DNA from: an uncultured Bacteroidales bacterium | GTDB lineage: Bacteria > Bacteroidota > Bacteroidia > Bacteroidales > F082 | NCBI GenBank assembly: GCA_937906455.1 | Contig: CALCYT010000051.1 | Coordinates: forward strand, 1 to 24,738 | Length of the DNA stretch: 24,738 nucleotides | Reading direction: 5' to 3' | Program-made: the position numbers and the translations under genes | Notes under the pieces: generated by a model | The model's database searches: none | What the model was told of the DNA's origin: nothing | What the model saw: only the letters and a program-made list of their open reading frames with translations | Part shown: one piece after another, positions 14,847 through 23,100 of the stretch | Layout of the letters: every line of letters starts with the position of its first letter | Numbering within the stretch: position 1 is the first letter of the stretch

Positions 14847-16982
14847 TTATTGTTTGCGAGTTGCGATAAGCAGTTCGAGCATCTTGATTGCCGAGTCTGA
14901 AACGATAGTTCCGGGACCGAAGATGGCTGCTGCGCCTGCATCATACAGGAACTGATAGTCCTGATGAGGGATGACACCGCCCACCACCACCATGATATCC
15001 GGACGACCGAGCCTCTCTAACTCCTTGATAATCTGAGGTACGAGAGTCTTGTGACCTGCCGCTAACGACGACACACCGACCACATGGACATCATTCTCCA
15101 CTGCCTGACGAGCTGCCTCAGCAGGAGTCTGGAACAACGGACCCATATCGACGTCGAAACCTATGTCGGCGTAGCCTGTCGCCACCACTTTGGCACCACG
15201 GTCGTGACCATCCTGACCCATCTTCGCAATCATGATACGAGGACGGCGACCTTCGAGTTTTTCAAACTCATCAGCCATAGCCTGTGCTTTCGCGAATTTG
15301 TCATTACCTTTTGCTTCCATAGAATAAACTCCTGATATTGAACGAATTACAGCTTTATAACGACCCACGACCTTCTCGCATGCCATTGAAATCTCACCGA
15401 GTGTCGCGCGGCATTTCGCGGCTTCTATCGCGAGAGCGAGCAGATTTCCCTTACCTGTCTTCACCGACTCGGTGATTGCGTCGAGGCAACGCTGCACGTC
15501 GGCCTCATTACGGTTGGCACGGAGCTCTTTCAAGCGTTTGATTTGTGACTCGCGCACTGCTGTGTTGTCAACTTCAAGAGTATCAATGCTATCCTCATGC
15601 TCAAGGCGATATTTGTTGATACCGACGATGGTCTCAGTGCCAGAGTCGATCTTAGCCTGTTTGCGGGCTGCCGCCTCTTCGATACGCATCTTCGGAAGAC
15701 CTGTCTCGATAGCCTTTGCCATACCGCCCATCTCCTCGATCTCCATGATGTGAGCCCAGGCGCGCTCGGCAATCTCTTTGGTGAGTGATTCAACATAATA
15801 TGAACCTGCCCATGGGTCAACCACACGGCACACGTTGGTCTCTTCCTGGATGTAAATCTGAGTGTTACGAGCGATACGAGCCGAGAAGTCGGTAGGCAGT
15901 GCGATGGCCTCGTCCAAAGCGTTGGTGTGCAACGACTGTGTGTGGCCGAGAGCTGCACCCATAGCTTCGATGCATGTACGAGCCACGTTGTTGAACGGGT
16001 CCTGCTCGGTGAGCGACCATCCTGAAGTCTGGGTATGTGTGCGAAGTGCCAATGATTTCTCGCTCTTCGGGTTGAAGGTCTTCACAATCTTAGCCCACAG
16101 CATACGTGCGGCGCGCATCTTGGCAATCTCCATGAAATGGTTCATTCCAGAGCACCAGAAGAACGAGAGACGTGGTGCAAAGGCATCGATGTCGAGACCT
16201 GACTTCACGCCTGTGCGGAGGTAATCCCAGCCATCGGCGAGAGTGTAAGCGAGCTCGATGTCGCATGTGGCGCCTGCCTCCTGCATGTGGTAGCCAGAGA
16301 TTGAGATGCTGTTGAACTTCGGCATGTTCTGTGAAGTGAACGCGAAGATATCAGCGATGATACGCATCGAGAACTCAGGTGGGTAGATATAGGTGTTACG
16401 CACCATGAACTCTTTCAAGATGTCATTTTGGATGGTACCCTGCAGCTCCTCATATTTTGCACCTTGTTCAAGAGCGGCGACGATATAGAATGCTAAAATC
16501 GGCAACACAGCACCGTTCATTGTCATGGAGACTGACATCTTATTCAAAGGAATCTGGTCGAAGAGGACCTTCATATCCTCGACGGAGCAGATTGACACGC
16601 CAGCCTTACCGACATCACCCATAACGCGTTCATGGTCAGCGTCATAACCACGGTGTGTGGCAAGGTCAAATGCCACTGACAGACCTTTCTGACCAGCAGC
16701 GATGTTACGGCGGTAGAATGCGTTTGACTCCTCAGCTGTCGAGAAACCGGCATACTGACGGACGGTCCAAGGACGCATCACATACATAGTGGAATAAGGT
16801 CCGCGGAGATACGGGGCGATACCTGCAGCATAGTTGAGGTGCTCCATATTCTCAAGGTCTTCAGCCGTATAAGCCGGCTTCACATTGATATGCTCAACAG
16901 TTTCCCAGTCAGGCTTGTAATCAGCTTTGATTTGTGACTTAGGTATAGCGTTGATGTTAATATTTTTGAAATCTGGTTTCAT
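14847..16982 (-). CDS. mutB: Methylmalonyl-CoA mutase, large (catalytic) subunit
   Basis: Adenosylcobalamin-dependent interconversion of succinyl-CoA and (R)-methylmalonyl-CoA; in Bacteroidales it runs in the succinate-to-propionate direction of fermentation. At 711 residues it is full length. The N-terminal TIM barrel has R-G-P-Y-S-T-M-Y and R-P-W-T-V-R-Q-Y-A-G-F (substrate-binding region) and F-D-L-A-T-H-R-G-Y-D; H-T-Q-S-L-H-T-N-A follows; the C-terminal B12 domain has G-Q-D-G-H-D-R-G with the cobalt-ligating His593, and V-V-G-G-V-I-P. It forms a heterodimer with the product of mutA, whose gene ends 14 bases upstream, so the pair is co-transcribed. No epimerase or decarboxylase gene is in the window. 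Confidence 0.97.
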   Translation of the reverse strand: MKPDFKNININAIPKSQIKADYKPDWETVEHINVKPAYTAEDLENMEHLNYAAGIAPYLRGPYSTMYVMRPWTVRQYAGFSTAEESNAFYRRNIAAGQKGLSVAFDLATHRGYDADHERVMGDVGKAGVSICSVEDMKVLFDQIPLNKMSVSMTMNGAVLPILAFYIVAALEQGAKYEELQGTIQNDILKEFMVRNTYIYPPEFSMRIIADIFAFTSQNMPKFNSISISGYHMQEAGATCDIELAYTLADGWDYLRTGVKSGLDIDAFAPRLSFFWCSGMNHFMEIAKMRAARMLWAKIVKTFNPKSEKSLALRTHTQTSGWSLTEQDPFNNVARTCIEAMGAALGHTQSLHTNALDEAIALPTDFSARIARNTQIYIQEETNVCRVVDPWAGSYYVESLTKEIAERAWAHIMEIEEMGGMAKAIETGLPKMRIEEAAARKQAKIDSGTETIVGINKYRLEHEDSIDTLEVDNTAVRESQIKRLKELRANRNEADVQRCLDAITESVKTGKGNLLALAIEAAKCRATLGEISMACEKVVGRYKAVIRSISGVYSMEAKGNDKFAKAQAMADEFEKLEGRRPRIMIAKMGQDGHDRGAKVVATGYADIGFDVDMGPLFQTPAEAARQAVENDVHVVGVSSLAAGHKTLVPQIIKELERLGRPDIMVVVGGVIPHQDYQFLYDAGAAAIFGPGTIVSDSAIKMLELLIATRKQ

Positions 16983-16996
16983 TGCTTACTCCTTTC

Positions 16997-18847
16997 TTAC
17001 TTTGTTATACCTAATTTTTTCTGGAAACTCTGTAATGTGTCAAGAACGTTGCTCTTCACGTGGATGAAGTATTCGAGACCTGCTTCTTTGAGGATGTCGG
17101 CGGTACCTTCGGGGTTGCCGGCAAGCACCACGATGGTCTCGTTTTTCAACTCTTCGTAAATTTTGAGGGCGTTACCTTCGCCGTATTCCTCGTCGGACGA
17201 GCAGATGACCAAAATTTCAGGCTTCACCTGACGTGCTGCGGCTATGCCTTCTTCAAGGGTCTTGAAGCCGGGGTTATCGACCACTTCGAAGCCTGCACAA
17301 GCGAAGAAGTTCGATGCGAAGTTGGCGCGGGCTTTACGCATGGCGAGGTTACCGTATGTGAACATCCATGCTGTCGGGCGTTTGTGGTCTTTGGCATAGA
17401 CGTCGGTGGCATAGCGCATCGTCTCGAACTGTTGTGCCACGCGGAAGGTGTCGATGGTCTCGACCTCGGCGTTGGCGTCGCGTTTGCAGCTCGCCTTGAA
17501 CACCCACTCAGCCGGGTCGAACTTCATTGTCTCGGTGAAATTAGGGAACTGGTTGGTTCCGAGGATGGTCTCGCGGCGTGTGGCGACGTTGCTGAAACGC
17601 TTGGCGGCGCTTTCCTTCACGATATTTTGGATTGTGCCCTTGCGCACTGCGGCGAGGTAGCCGCCTTCGTCCTGAATGGAGAGGAAGACGTTCCATGCCG
17701 CGGTGGCGATGGATTCTGTGAGATTTTCAATGTAATAGGAGCCTGCTGCCGGGTCAGCGACTTTGTCGAAATGCGACTCTTCCTTGAGGATGAGCTGCTG
17801 GTTGCGTGCGATACGGCCGGCAAACTCGGTGGCCTCTTCAAAGGTGGCGTCAAACGGGGTGACCGAGAACGAATCGACACCGCCGAGTATTGCCGACATA
17901 GTGCCTGTAGTGGTACGAAGCATATTGACGTACGGGTCGTACAAGCTCATGTTTATCAACGCGTTGAAGGCGTGGATACGGATTTTTGCGTTCTCCTCCT
18001 TAGCGCCGTAAGCCTTAAGGATTTCAGCCCAAAGCATACGATAGGCGCGCATCTTTGCCATCTCCATGAAGTAGGTCTGACCGACGGCGATGTTGAAGCG
18101 CATCTTAGGGGCTATCTCATCGATGGTGAGGCCTTTGGCGAGAAGCTGTTCGATGTATTCAACACCCACCGCGAGGGCTATGCCCATTTCCTGCGAGATG
18201 GTGGCGCCGGCGTTGGTGAACACATGAGCGTTGACTCCGATGGTCTGAACGCCCGGTATCTCAGCCTTTGTGAGGATGGCAGCTAACTCCATGTCGGTGT
18301 TTTCTGTGATGAACCACGTGCCGCGGCGGATGTAGCGTGTCAGCGGGTCGTAGTTGAGCGAGCCGTGTATGCCCGGAATCTTCGACATCATCTCAAGGAG
18401 AGGGAGATGATACTTGTTATTATAAAAGGTGATTTCCACCGCTTCGGCGACTATGCCGTTGAGGAGGCCTGAAATCTCGACAGCGTCGTAGGCTTTGTCA
18501 TATTCGAGGCGGAACGACAGGGCGTTGGCGCCGCGGTTGAGGGCGTCGAGGGCTTTTTTATTCGCCTCATGGTAGTCGTTCACCACTATGTCCTCGCATA
18601 CGAGCCATTCGTTACCTTCTTTTTTCGTGCCGCGGATGTAAGGGTATTCGCCCGGCTTGGTGTCGAGCCAGGGGATGTCCTTGAGGTTCTCGGCGCGATA
18701 ATACGGTCTCACCTGGAAACCTTCGGCTGTTTTCCAGACAAGTTTCTTGTTGTAATCGGCTCCTTTGAGGTCTTTTTCGATGACAGCTTCCCATTGTTCG
18801 GTGGTCACCGGAGGAAATTCCTCAAATAGTTTTTTCTGGTTACTCAT
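16997..18847 (-). CDS. mutA: Methylmalonyl-CoA mutase, small subunit
   Basis: Non-catalytic partner of the mutase heterodimer. The 616 residues show the same two-domain plan as MutB: an N-terminal barrel (P-Y-Y-R-A-E-N-L-K, Y-I-R-G-T) and a C-terminal cobalamin-like fold (I-L-V-I-C-S-S-D-E-E-Y). As expected for the small subunit, the D-x-H-x-x-G cobalt-binding motif is absent, which separates it from mutB. A TAACTTTG -7 box lies 29 bases ahead of the ATG, so it heads the minus-strand operon mutA-mutB-rnhA-zinc-ribbon gene. Codon use and composition match mutB. Confidence 0.95.
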   Translation of the reverse strand: MSNQKKLFEEFPPVTTEQWEAVIEKDLKGADYNKKLVWKTAEGFQVRPYYRAENLKDIPWLDTKPGEYPYIRGTKKEGNEWLVCEDIVVNDYHEANKKALDALNRGANALSFRLEYDKAYDAVEISGLLNGIVAEAVEITFYNNKYHLPLLEMMSKIPGIHGSLNYDPLTRYIRRGTWFITENTDMELAAILTKAEIPGVQTIGVNAHVFTNAGATISQEMGIALAVGVEYIEQLLAKGLTIDEIAPKMRFNIAVGQTYFMEMAKMRAYRMLWAEILKAYGAKEENAKIRIHAFNALINMSLYDPYVNMLRTTTGTMSAILGGVDSFSVTPFDATFEEATEFAGRIARNQQLILKEESHFDKVADPAAGSYYIENLTESIATAAWNVFLSIQDEGGYLAAVRKGTIQNIVKESAAKRFSNVATRRETILGTNQFPNFTETMKFDPAEWVFKASCKRDANAEVETIDTFRVAQQFETMRYATDVYAKDHKRPTAWMFTYGNLAMRKARANFASNFFACAGFEVVDNPGFKTLEEGIAAARQVKPEILVICSSDEEYGEGNALKIYEELKNETIVVLAGNPEGTADILKEAGLEYFIHVKSNVLDTLQSFQKKLGITK

Positions 18848-18875
18848 GATATTTTAAATTTTCGAAAATTTTTTG

Positions 18876-18883
18876 CAAAGTTA
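18876..18883 (-). promoter_or_regulatory. -7 box (TAACTTTG) of the mutAB operon
   Basis: TAACTTTG on the minus strand, 28 bases ahead of the mutA ATG, matches TAnnTTTG. No convincing -33 TTTG. The 21-bp tandem repeat starts 37 bases further upstream. Confidence 0.55.
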
Positions 18884-18919
18884 CGAATATTTTTTGTTCT
18901 CGTGGAAATTTTTACATAT

Positions 18920-18960
18920 TATTTTCACGCGGAAAAAACTTATTTTCACGCGGAAAAAAC
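18920..18960. repeat. 21-bp tandem repeat, two copies
   Basis: TATTTTCACGCGGAAAAAAC at 18920-18939 and again at 18941-18960 with one T between, a period of 21 bp (two helical turns). In build (AT-rich, a CCG or CGG core next to an A-run) it resembles the repeats before the two ATPase genes, but no ATPase gene is next to it. Confidence 0.9.
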
Positions 18961-18990
18961 AGAAACAGTGGAAATGTTTATCCTAACCGT

Positions 18991-19040
18991 GTCATTTCGA
19001 CTGAAGCGGAATGCAATGGAGCGAAATGGAGAAAACCTCT
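18991..19040. repeat. Solo arm of the palindromic dispersed repeat
   Basis: GTCATTTCGACTGAAGCGG followed by AATGCAATGGAGCGAAATGG and GAGAAAACC matches the left arm of the elements at 7380 and 12165. I see no matching right arm downstream, so this is a half element. Confidence 0.75.
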
Positions 19041-19269
19041 TTTAACGTGAACAATATGAAAAAGTTAATAAATCCCCTCATACTCAATGATTTACAGCAA
19101 CATAATCTGGTTACAGAGATTCAATGAATCTAATCTTTACGGTTTTTGAAATTGAAACGCTGATAATCATAATGTTAAAAACAATTGTTAAAATTTATTA
19201 ACATTTCAGAGGTGCTGAATCTATTACCGATGCAATTGATTATCAATTTATTAGCCTTTAATTTTAAAC
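19041..19269. other. Intergenic stretch with no supported gene
   Basis: AT-rich, with only a 23-codon open frame (19056-19127) that has no recognisable feature, and a short palindrome, GATTCAATGAATC, around 19120. I see no RNA gene or promoter that I can support. Confidence 0.5.
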
Positions 19270-19292
19270 TTAGTCGTTTTTCATACGACTAA
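19270..19292. promoter_or_regulatory. Dyad at the -33 position of the four-helix gene promoter
   Basis: TTAGTCG (19270-19276) and CGACTAA (19286-19292) form a perfect 7-bp inverted repeat around nine bases. It ends 16 bases before the TAATTTTG box, overlapping where the -33 element would be, so it may be a repressor operator. Confidence 0.45.
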
Positions 19293-19308
19293 TTGAAATG
19301 AGTGGTTG

Positions 19309-19316
19309 TAATTTTG
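19309..19316 (+). promoter_or_regulatory. -7 box (TAATTTTG) of the four-helix-bundle gene
   Basis: Fits TAnnTTTG. A start site near 19323 would put the whole 9-bp array and the first direct repeat in the 5' leader of the transcript. Confidence 0.45.
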
Positions 19317-19336
19317 CAGCGAGATTTTTATTGGGC

Positions 19337-19399
19337 GGCATTAAGGGCTTTAATGGCATTAAAGGCGTTAATGGCATTAATGGCTTTAATGGCCTTAAG
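19337..19399. repeat. 9-bp tandem array (GGCNTTAAN), seven units
   Basis: Seven successive 9-mers of the form GGC-A/T/G/C-TTAA-N. Since 9 is a multiple of 3, one frame stays open, reads as repeated Ala-Leu-Met, and is continuous with the four-helix gene. Its last two units (from 19382) begin the 55-bp direct repeat. Confidence 0.92.
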
Positions 19400-19436
19400 G
19401 GTGCCGATTAGGGTGGTTAAGGGAAAGAAAATTTTG
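19382..19436. repeat. 55-bp direct repeat, left copy
   Basis: Matches 19948-20002 without gaps over 55 bases with three mismatches. The perfect 29-bp core (19394-19422) contains GGGTGCCGATTAGGGTGG, followed by a second 13-bp perfect block ending AAAATTTTG. It ends 15 bases before the start codon of the four-helix gene. Confidence 0.92.
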
Positions 19437-19451
19437 AGAAACAAAATTATC

Positions 19452-19940
19452 ATGGCAAAGGAAAACAACACAAACATTGGTAGTTACAAAAATTTGATAG
19501 TTTATAAGAAGACTGTTTTAATTTACGGTATAACATACTATTTTTGCAATAAATATCTTGATAGAAAAGACAGGACCATCGACCAAATGATTCAAGCTGC
19601 CAGAAGTGGAAAACAAAACATCGTTGAAGGATGCTCTGCTGGCAAAAAATCTTTAAGAAGTAAAGCTTTTTTAGTCAATGTAGCAAAATCCAGTTTAAAG
19701 GAATTGCTTGAAGATTACGAAGATTATTTACGAGTTTGTAATTATCGGCAATGGGAGGACAAGTCAGTTGAAAAGATTAAAATAAGAGAGCTTGCAAGTG
19801 ATTCGGAAAATGACAAACAGATTATGGATATTGTGAAAAACCGTTCTCCGGATGTGATTGCAAATATTGCGATAGTGATTATAAACCAGGCAGATTATCT
19901 TCTTTACAAATTCATGCAGAAGATTGAAAAAGACAACTGA
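19452..19940 (+). CDS. Four-helix-bundle protein (S23/IVP-like, suffix-domain family)
   Basis: A 162-residue, all-helical protein of the four-helix-bundle group that includes proteins encoded in 23S rRNA intervening sequences. Recognisable segments: L-I-V-Y-K-K-T-V-L-I-Y (helix 1), the D-R-T-I-D-Q-M-I-Q-A-A-R-S-G-K-Q-N-I-V-E-G block typical of the family, S-L-K-E-L-L-E-D-Y-E-D-Y-L-R, and a C-terminal A-N-I-A-I-V-I-I-N-Q-A-D-Y-L-L helix. Relatives include Avd of diversity-generating retroelements, which binds nucleic acid; the function here is unknown. The frame is open upstream through the 9-bp array, with in-frame ATGs at 19353, 19371, 19380 and 19389, but family similarity begins just after M-A-K-E-N-N, so I use 19452. 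The gene lies between two 55-bp direct repeats and the stop is 7 bases before the second. Confidence 0.85.
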   Translation: MAKENNTNIGSYKNLIVYKKTVLIYGITYYFCNKYLDRKDRTIDQMIQAARSGKQNIVEGCSAGKKSLRSKAFLVNVAKSSLKELLEDYEDYLRVCNYRQWEDKSVEKIKIRELASDSENDKQIMDIVKNRSPDVIANIAIVIINQADYLLYKFMQKIEKDN

Positions 19941-19947
19941 ACAGGCC

Positions 19948-20002
19948 GGCTTTAACGCCCTTAAGGGTGCCGATTAGGGTGGTTAAGGCAAAGAAAATTT
20001 TG
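19948..20002. repeat. 55-bp direct repeat, right copy
   Basis: Second copy of 19382-19436, offset 566 bp. It begins 8 bases after the four-helix stop codon and ends 34 bases before the promoter box of the following large gene. The 9-bp array is not repeated on this side apart from the two units that belong to the direct repeat itself. Confidence 0.92.
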
Positions 20003-20036
20003 GAAAAATTTTCTTCACTCCTATTAATAAAAATCC

Positions 20037-20044
20037 TATCTTTG
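20037..20044 (+). promoter_or_regulatory. -7 box (TATCTTTG) of the large modular surface protein gene
   Basis: TATCTTTG, a full TAnnTTTG match, 85 bases before the ATG at 20130. No clear -33 TTTG. Confidence 0.55.
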
Positions 20045-20129
20045 TGATTTGGACTATTTATCTGGCACTTTTTTATAAAACATTGAATATCAAAAAATTA
20101 GAATAATTAACAACAAAAAATCAAGTACA

Positions 20130-23100
20130 ATGAAAAGAAAATTTACATTTTTGATCGCAGCGCTCGCGCTGCTGGCCTGCATGACACCAAGCTTGGTGGG
20201 ATGGGGGCAAAGTACTGCAGTTTTGCCTAACACTCAGGCATTGACAACTGCGTTTGCAAATGTTGGTGAAGATGAAAACATTCAAATCAAGACATCATCT
20301 GCTAACACTTACACTAATCCATTAAGATTTTATGTGAATGTTACAGCCACTATTCAAGCACTGGATGGGTATAAAATTCTAAGTGTTACCTACGAAGCAT
20401 CTTCAACTGGTAACTATGTTACATATGCTCAAAATGCTACTGTAACGCCTAATGTTAGTCCTACAGTTTCTGGAAAGAATGTAACTTGGGATTACTCGTC
20501 AAGTGAAACTGATGTAACAGAGTATAAATTTACACCTTCTACTCAAACAAGATGCAATAGTATTAGTGTTGTATATACATCAATCGGAGGTGCCTCCCCC
20601 ACCGTCGCCACTCCCACTTTCAGCCCTGCCGCCGGCACTTACACGGAAGCGCAAGAAGTGACCATCAACTGCGAAACAGAGAACTCCACTGTTTATTACA
20701 CCACGGATGGCAGCACCCCAACCAATGAAAGCACCGAATACACTGCGGCTATCACTGTGGAGGAAACCACAACAATCAAAGCTATCGCGTACGTTGACGA
20801 AGAATCAAGCAATGTTGCGACAGCTACCTACACGATTGTAACTATTTCTAACATCTCAGACGTTACAACCTCGGGCGACGCTTATATTGTTCAAGGTACA
20901 GTTGTAGCCAAAAGTGCCAGGGGTTTTGTGATGGGTGACGGTACTGGATACGTCTATTTCTATAATGGTTATACCGCTCCATCCGTTTCGGTTAATGATA
21001 AGGTTATTGTTTCAGGAACAACAGCTACTTATGGTCATGTGATTCAATTTACTTCTGCTGCAACAATCACTGCAACCGAGACATCTAATTACAATGGAAC
21101 ACCAGAGGCAACGGTGATTACCTCTATTCCTGATTATACTTCCGGATTGCATATTAGTGATTATTTCCAATTTGAAGGAACACTAACAATATCTTCTGGC
21201 TATTACTACATCTCGTGTGGAGAATCAAACATTAATATATCTTATCCTTCAAGCGAACAAACAACGGCAATGACTGCTTTGTCAGGTAAAACAGTACGCG
21301 CCAAAGGCTATTTCGCTGGTATCAATAGCAGCAACTATTTCAGTGTGGTATTGGAAAGCATTGAGGAAGTCACCAACCCCACCATCAGCATCAACCCCGA
21401 AACTGCCGACCAGTTCACATACATATACGGAGAAGGCCCGTCGGATGATCAAATGTTTGAAATCACGGGAACCAACCTTACTTCTGATGACATTGTGGCT
21501 ACTATCACCACTGGCGAAGACTACTTTGAAATCACTGACGATGAGACCTATTCAAGCACAGTTACGGTTAATAACAGTGCTATTATTTCAGTCCGCATGA
21601 AAGCCGGCTTGGAGTTAGGTAACAACTATGCCGGTGTGCTTACGCTGACCAATGAAGGCGCTGAAAGCATCACCGTCAGTTTGTCGGGTTCTGTCACCGG
21701 ACAGACATATAACATCGTTTTAGATGATGCAGTTGTCGGTGGCACCATAGAAGCTGACAAAACCGCGGCCGAAGAAGGCGAGACCATAACCTTGACTGCT
21801 ACACCAGACGCGGCATACAACTTCGGCGCATGGAGCGTTGAAGACGAAGATGAGACTCCTATTGAGGTGACAGGCAATCCTGGAACATTCACCATGCCTG
21901 CAAAAGACGTGCTGGTTTCAGCCACCTTCACCGCGAAACCGACTTACGCCGTCACATGCGTCGCTACACCGGATGCAGCCGGCGCCATTGAAGCCGACCC
22001 AACGGAGGCATACGAAGGACAAACCGTTACATTGTCATACGTTGCAGAAACAGGCTACAGCCTCTCGTCAATTGTCATTACAAAGACTGAAGACGGCAGT
22101 GCTACTGACATCACTCCGGTGGCAAGCGGCGATGACTACACTTTCACTATGCCGGGATATGCTGTGACAGTGACGGCTACGTTTGTTTCCAATTCATTTG
22201 AGGGAACGTTCATTAAAGTGACTAGTACAGATGATCTTGAAAATGGTGGTTTTTATGTTTTGTACAATACAAAAGCAATGAACTCCACTATTTCAAGCGG
22301 TAAGATGGGAGCAACTGCTGTAAACGTTAATAATGACATCATAACCAATCCGGATTTATCCATTGTTTGGAAACTTGTCAAAAACGATGACTATTGGGAT
22401 TTGTACAGTGAAAAAGAAGCCAAATATTGTTATATTTCTTCAACCAGTAGTAATACAGCCTTCGTGATGGCTCTCAGTTCTTTCTATCACTACAATATTT
22501 CGACATACGAAGATGGTGGTTTCAAATTCCAAACGACAGCCACAAGTGGAAGAGGTATTTACTATACTTCTGCAAATGATGATTTTCGCACTTATGCTGA
22601 CAGCAATAAGCCCGAAGTCTATCTTTACAAATACACCATCCTAACCGAGCGCACCATCACCTTCGACGGCAACGGCGGAACATACAACGATGAAACGACT
22701 TATACCCAAACGGTGTATGACGGAATAGCCGCCAACCTCGATGCCAACAAGTTCACCAAGGAAAACGTCGCTTTCGCAGGATGGAACACTGAAAGCGATG
22801 GCACCGGAACCGCGTATGCCGACGGCGCCGAGATTACTGTTACAGACGCAGACCTTACGCTTTATGCACAATGGTCAACGCCTTACATTGCCACGGTTGA
22901 CAATGCCATCGTTGGCGGAACGGTTTTGGTTAACGGTGAGGATATCATTGAAGTGGCGGAAGGCACAGCAATGACACTGACATACACGGCAAACCCGGGT
23001 TACACTTTCGGCGAATGGAACGTCTATAAAGATGGTGATGCGACAACCACCGTTGAAGTCACAGATAACACATTCACTATGCCTGCCTACGATGTGATTG

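Noticed and set aside
14807..14977. 57-residue N-terminal extension of RNase H
   Set aside because: It overlaps the 3' coding end of mutB and lies outside the conserved viroplasmin-like start; M-S-K-N-K at 14806 fits the family.
17060..18286. Plus-strand open frame of 408 codons opposite mutA
   Set aside because: Shadow of the well-supported methylmalonyl-CoA mutase small subunit; no recognisable motif.
19056..19127. 23-codon open frame in the intergenic region after the solo repeat arm
   Set aside because: Too short, no promoter box, no signal or motif, and no support beyond being open.
19302..19451. Longer N terminus of the four-helix protein starting at GTG 19302
   Set aside because: The first codons lie upstream of or within the likely promoter and the rest is the translated 9-bp array and direct repeat; family similarity begins after 19452.
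19382..20002. Diversity-generating retroelement with an Avd-like protein
   Set aside because: No reverse transcriptase gene is present, and the two direct repeats do not show the adenine-specific mismatches expected of template and variable repeats.
19382..20002. Classical insertion sequence
   Set aside because: The flanking repeats are direct, not inverted, and the only gene encodes a four-helix-bundle protein, not a transposase.
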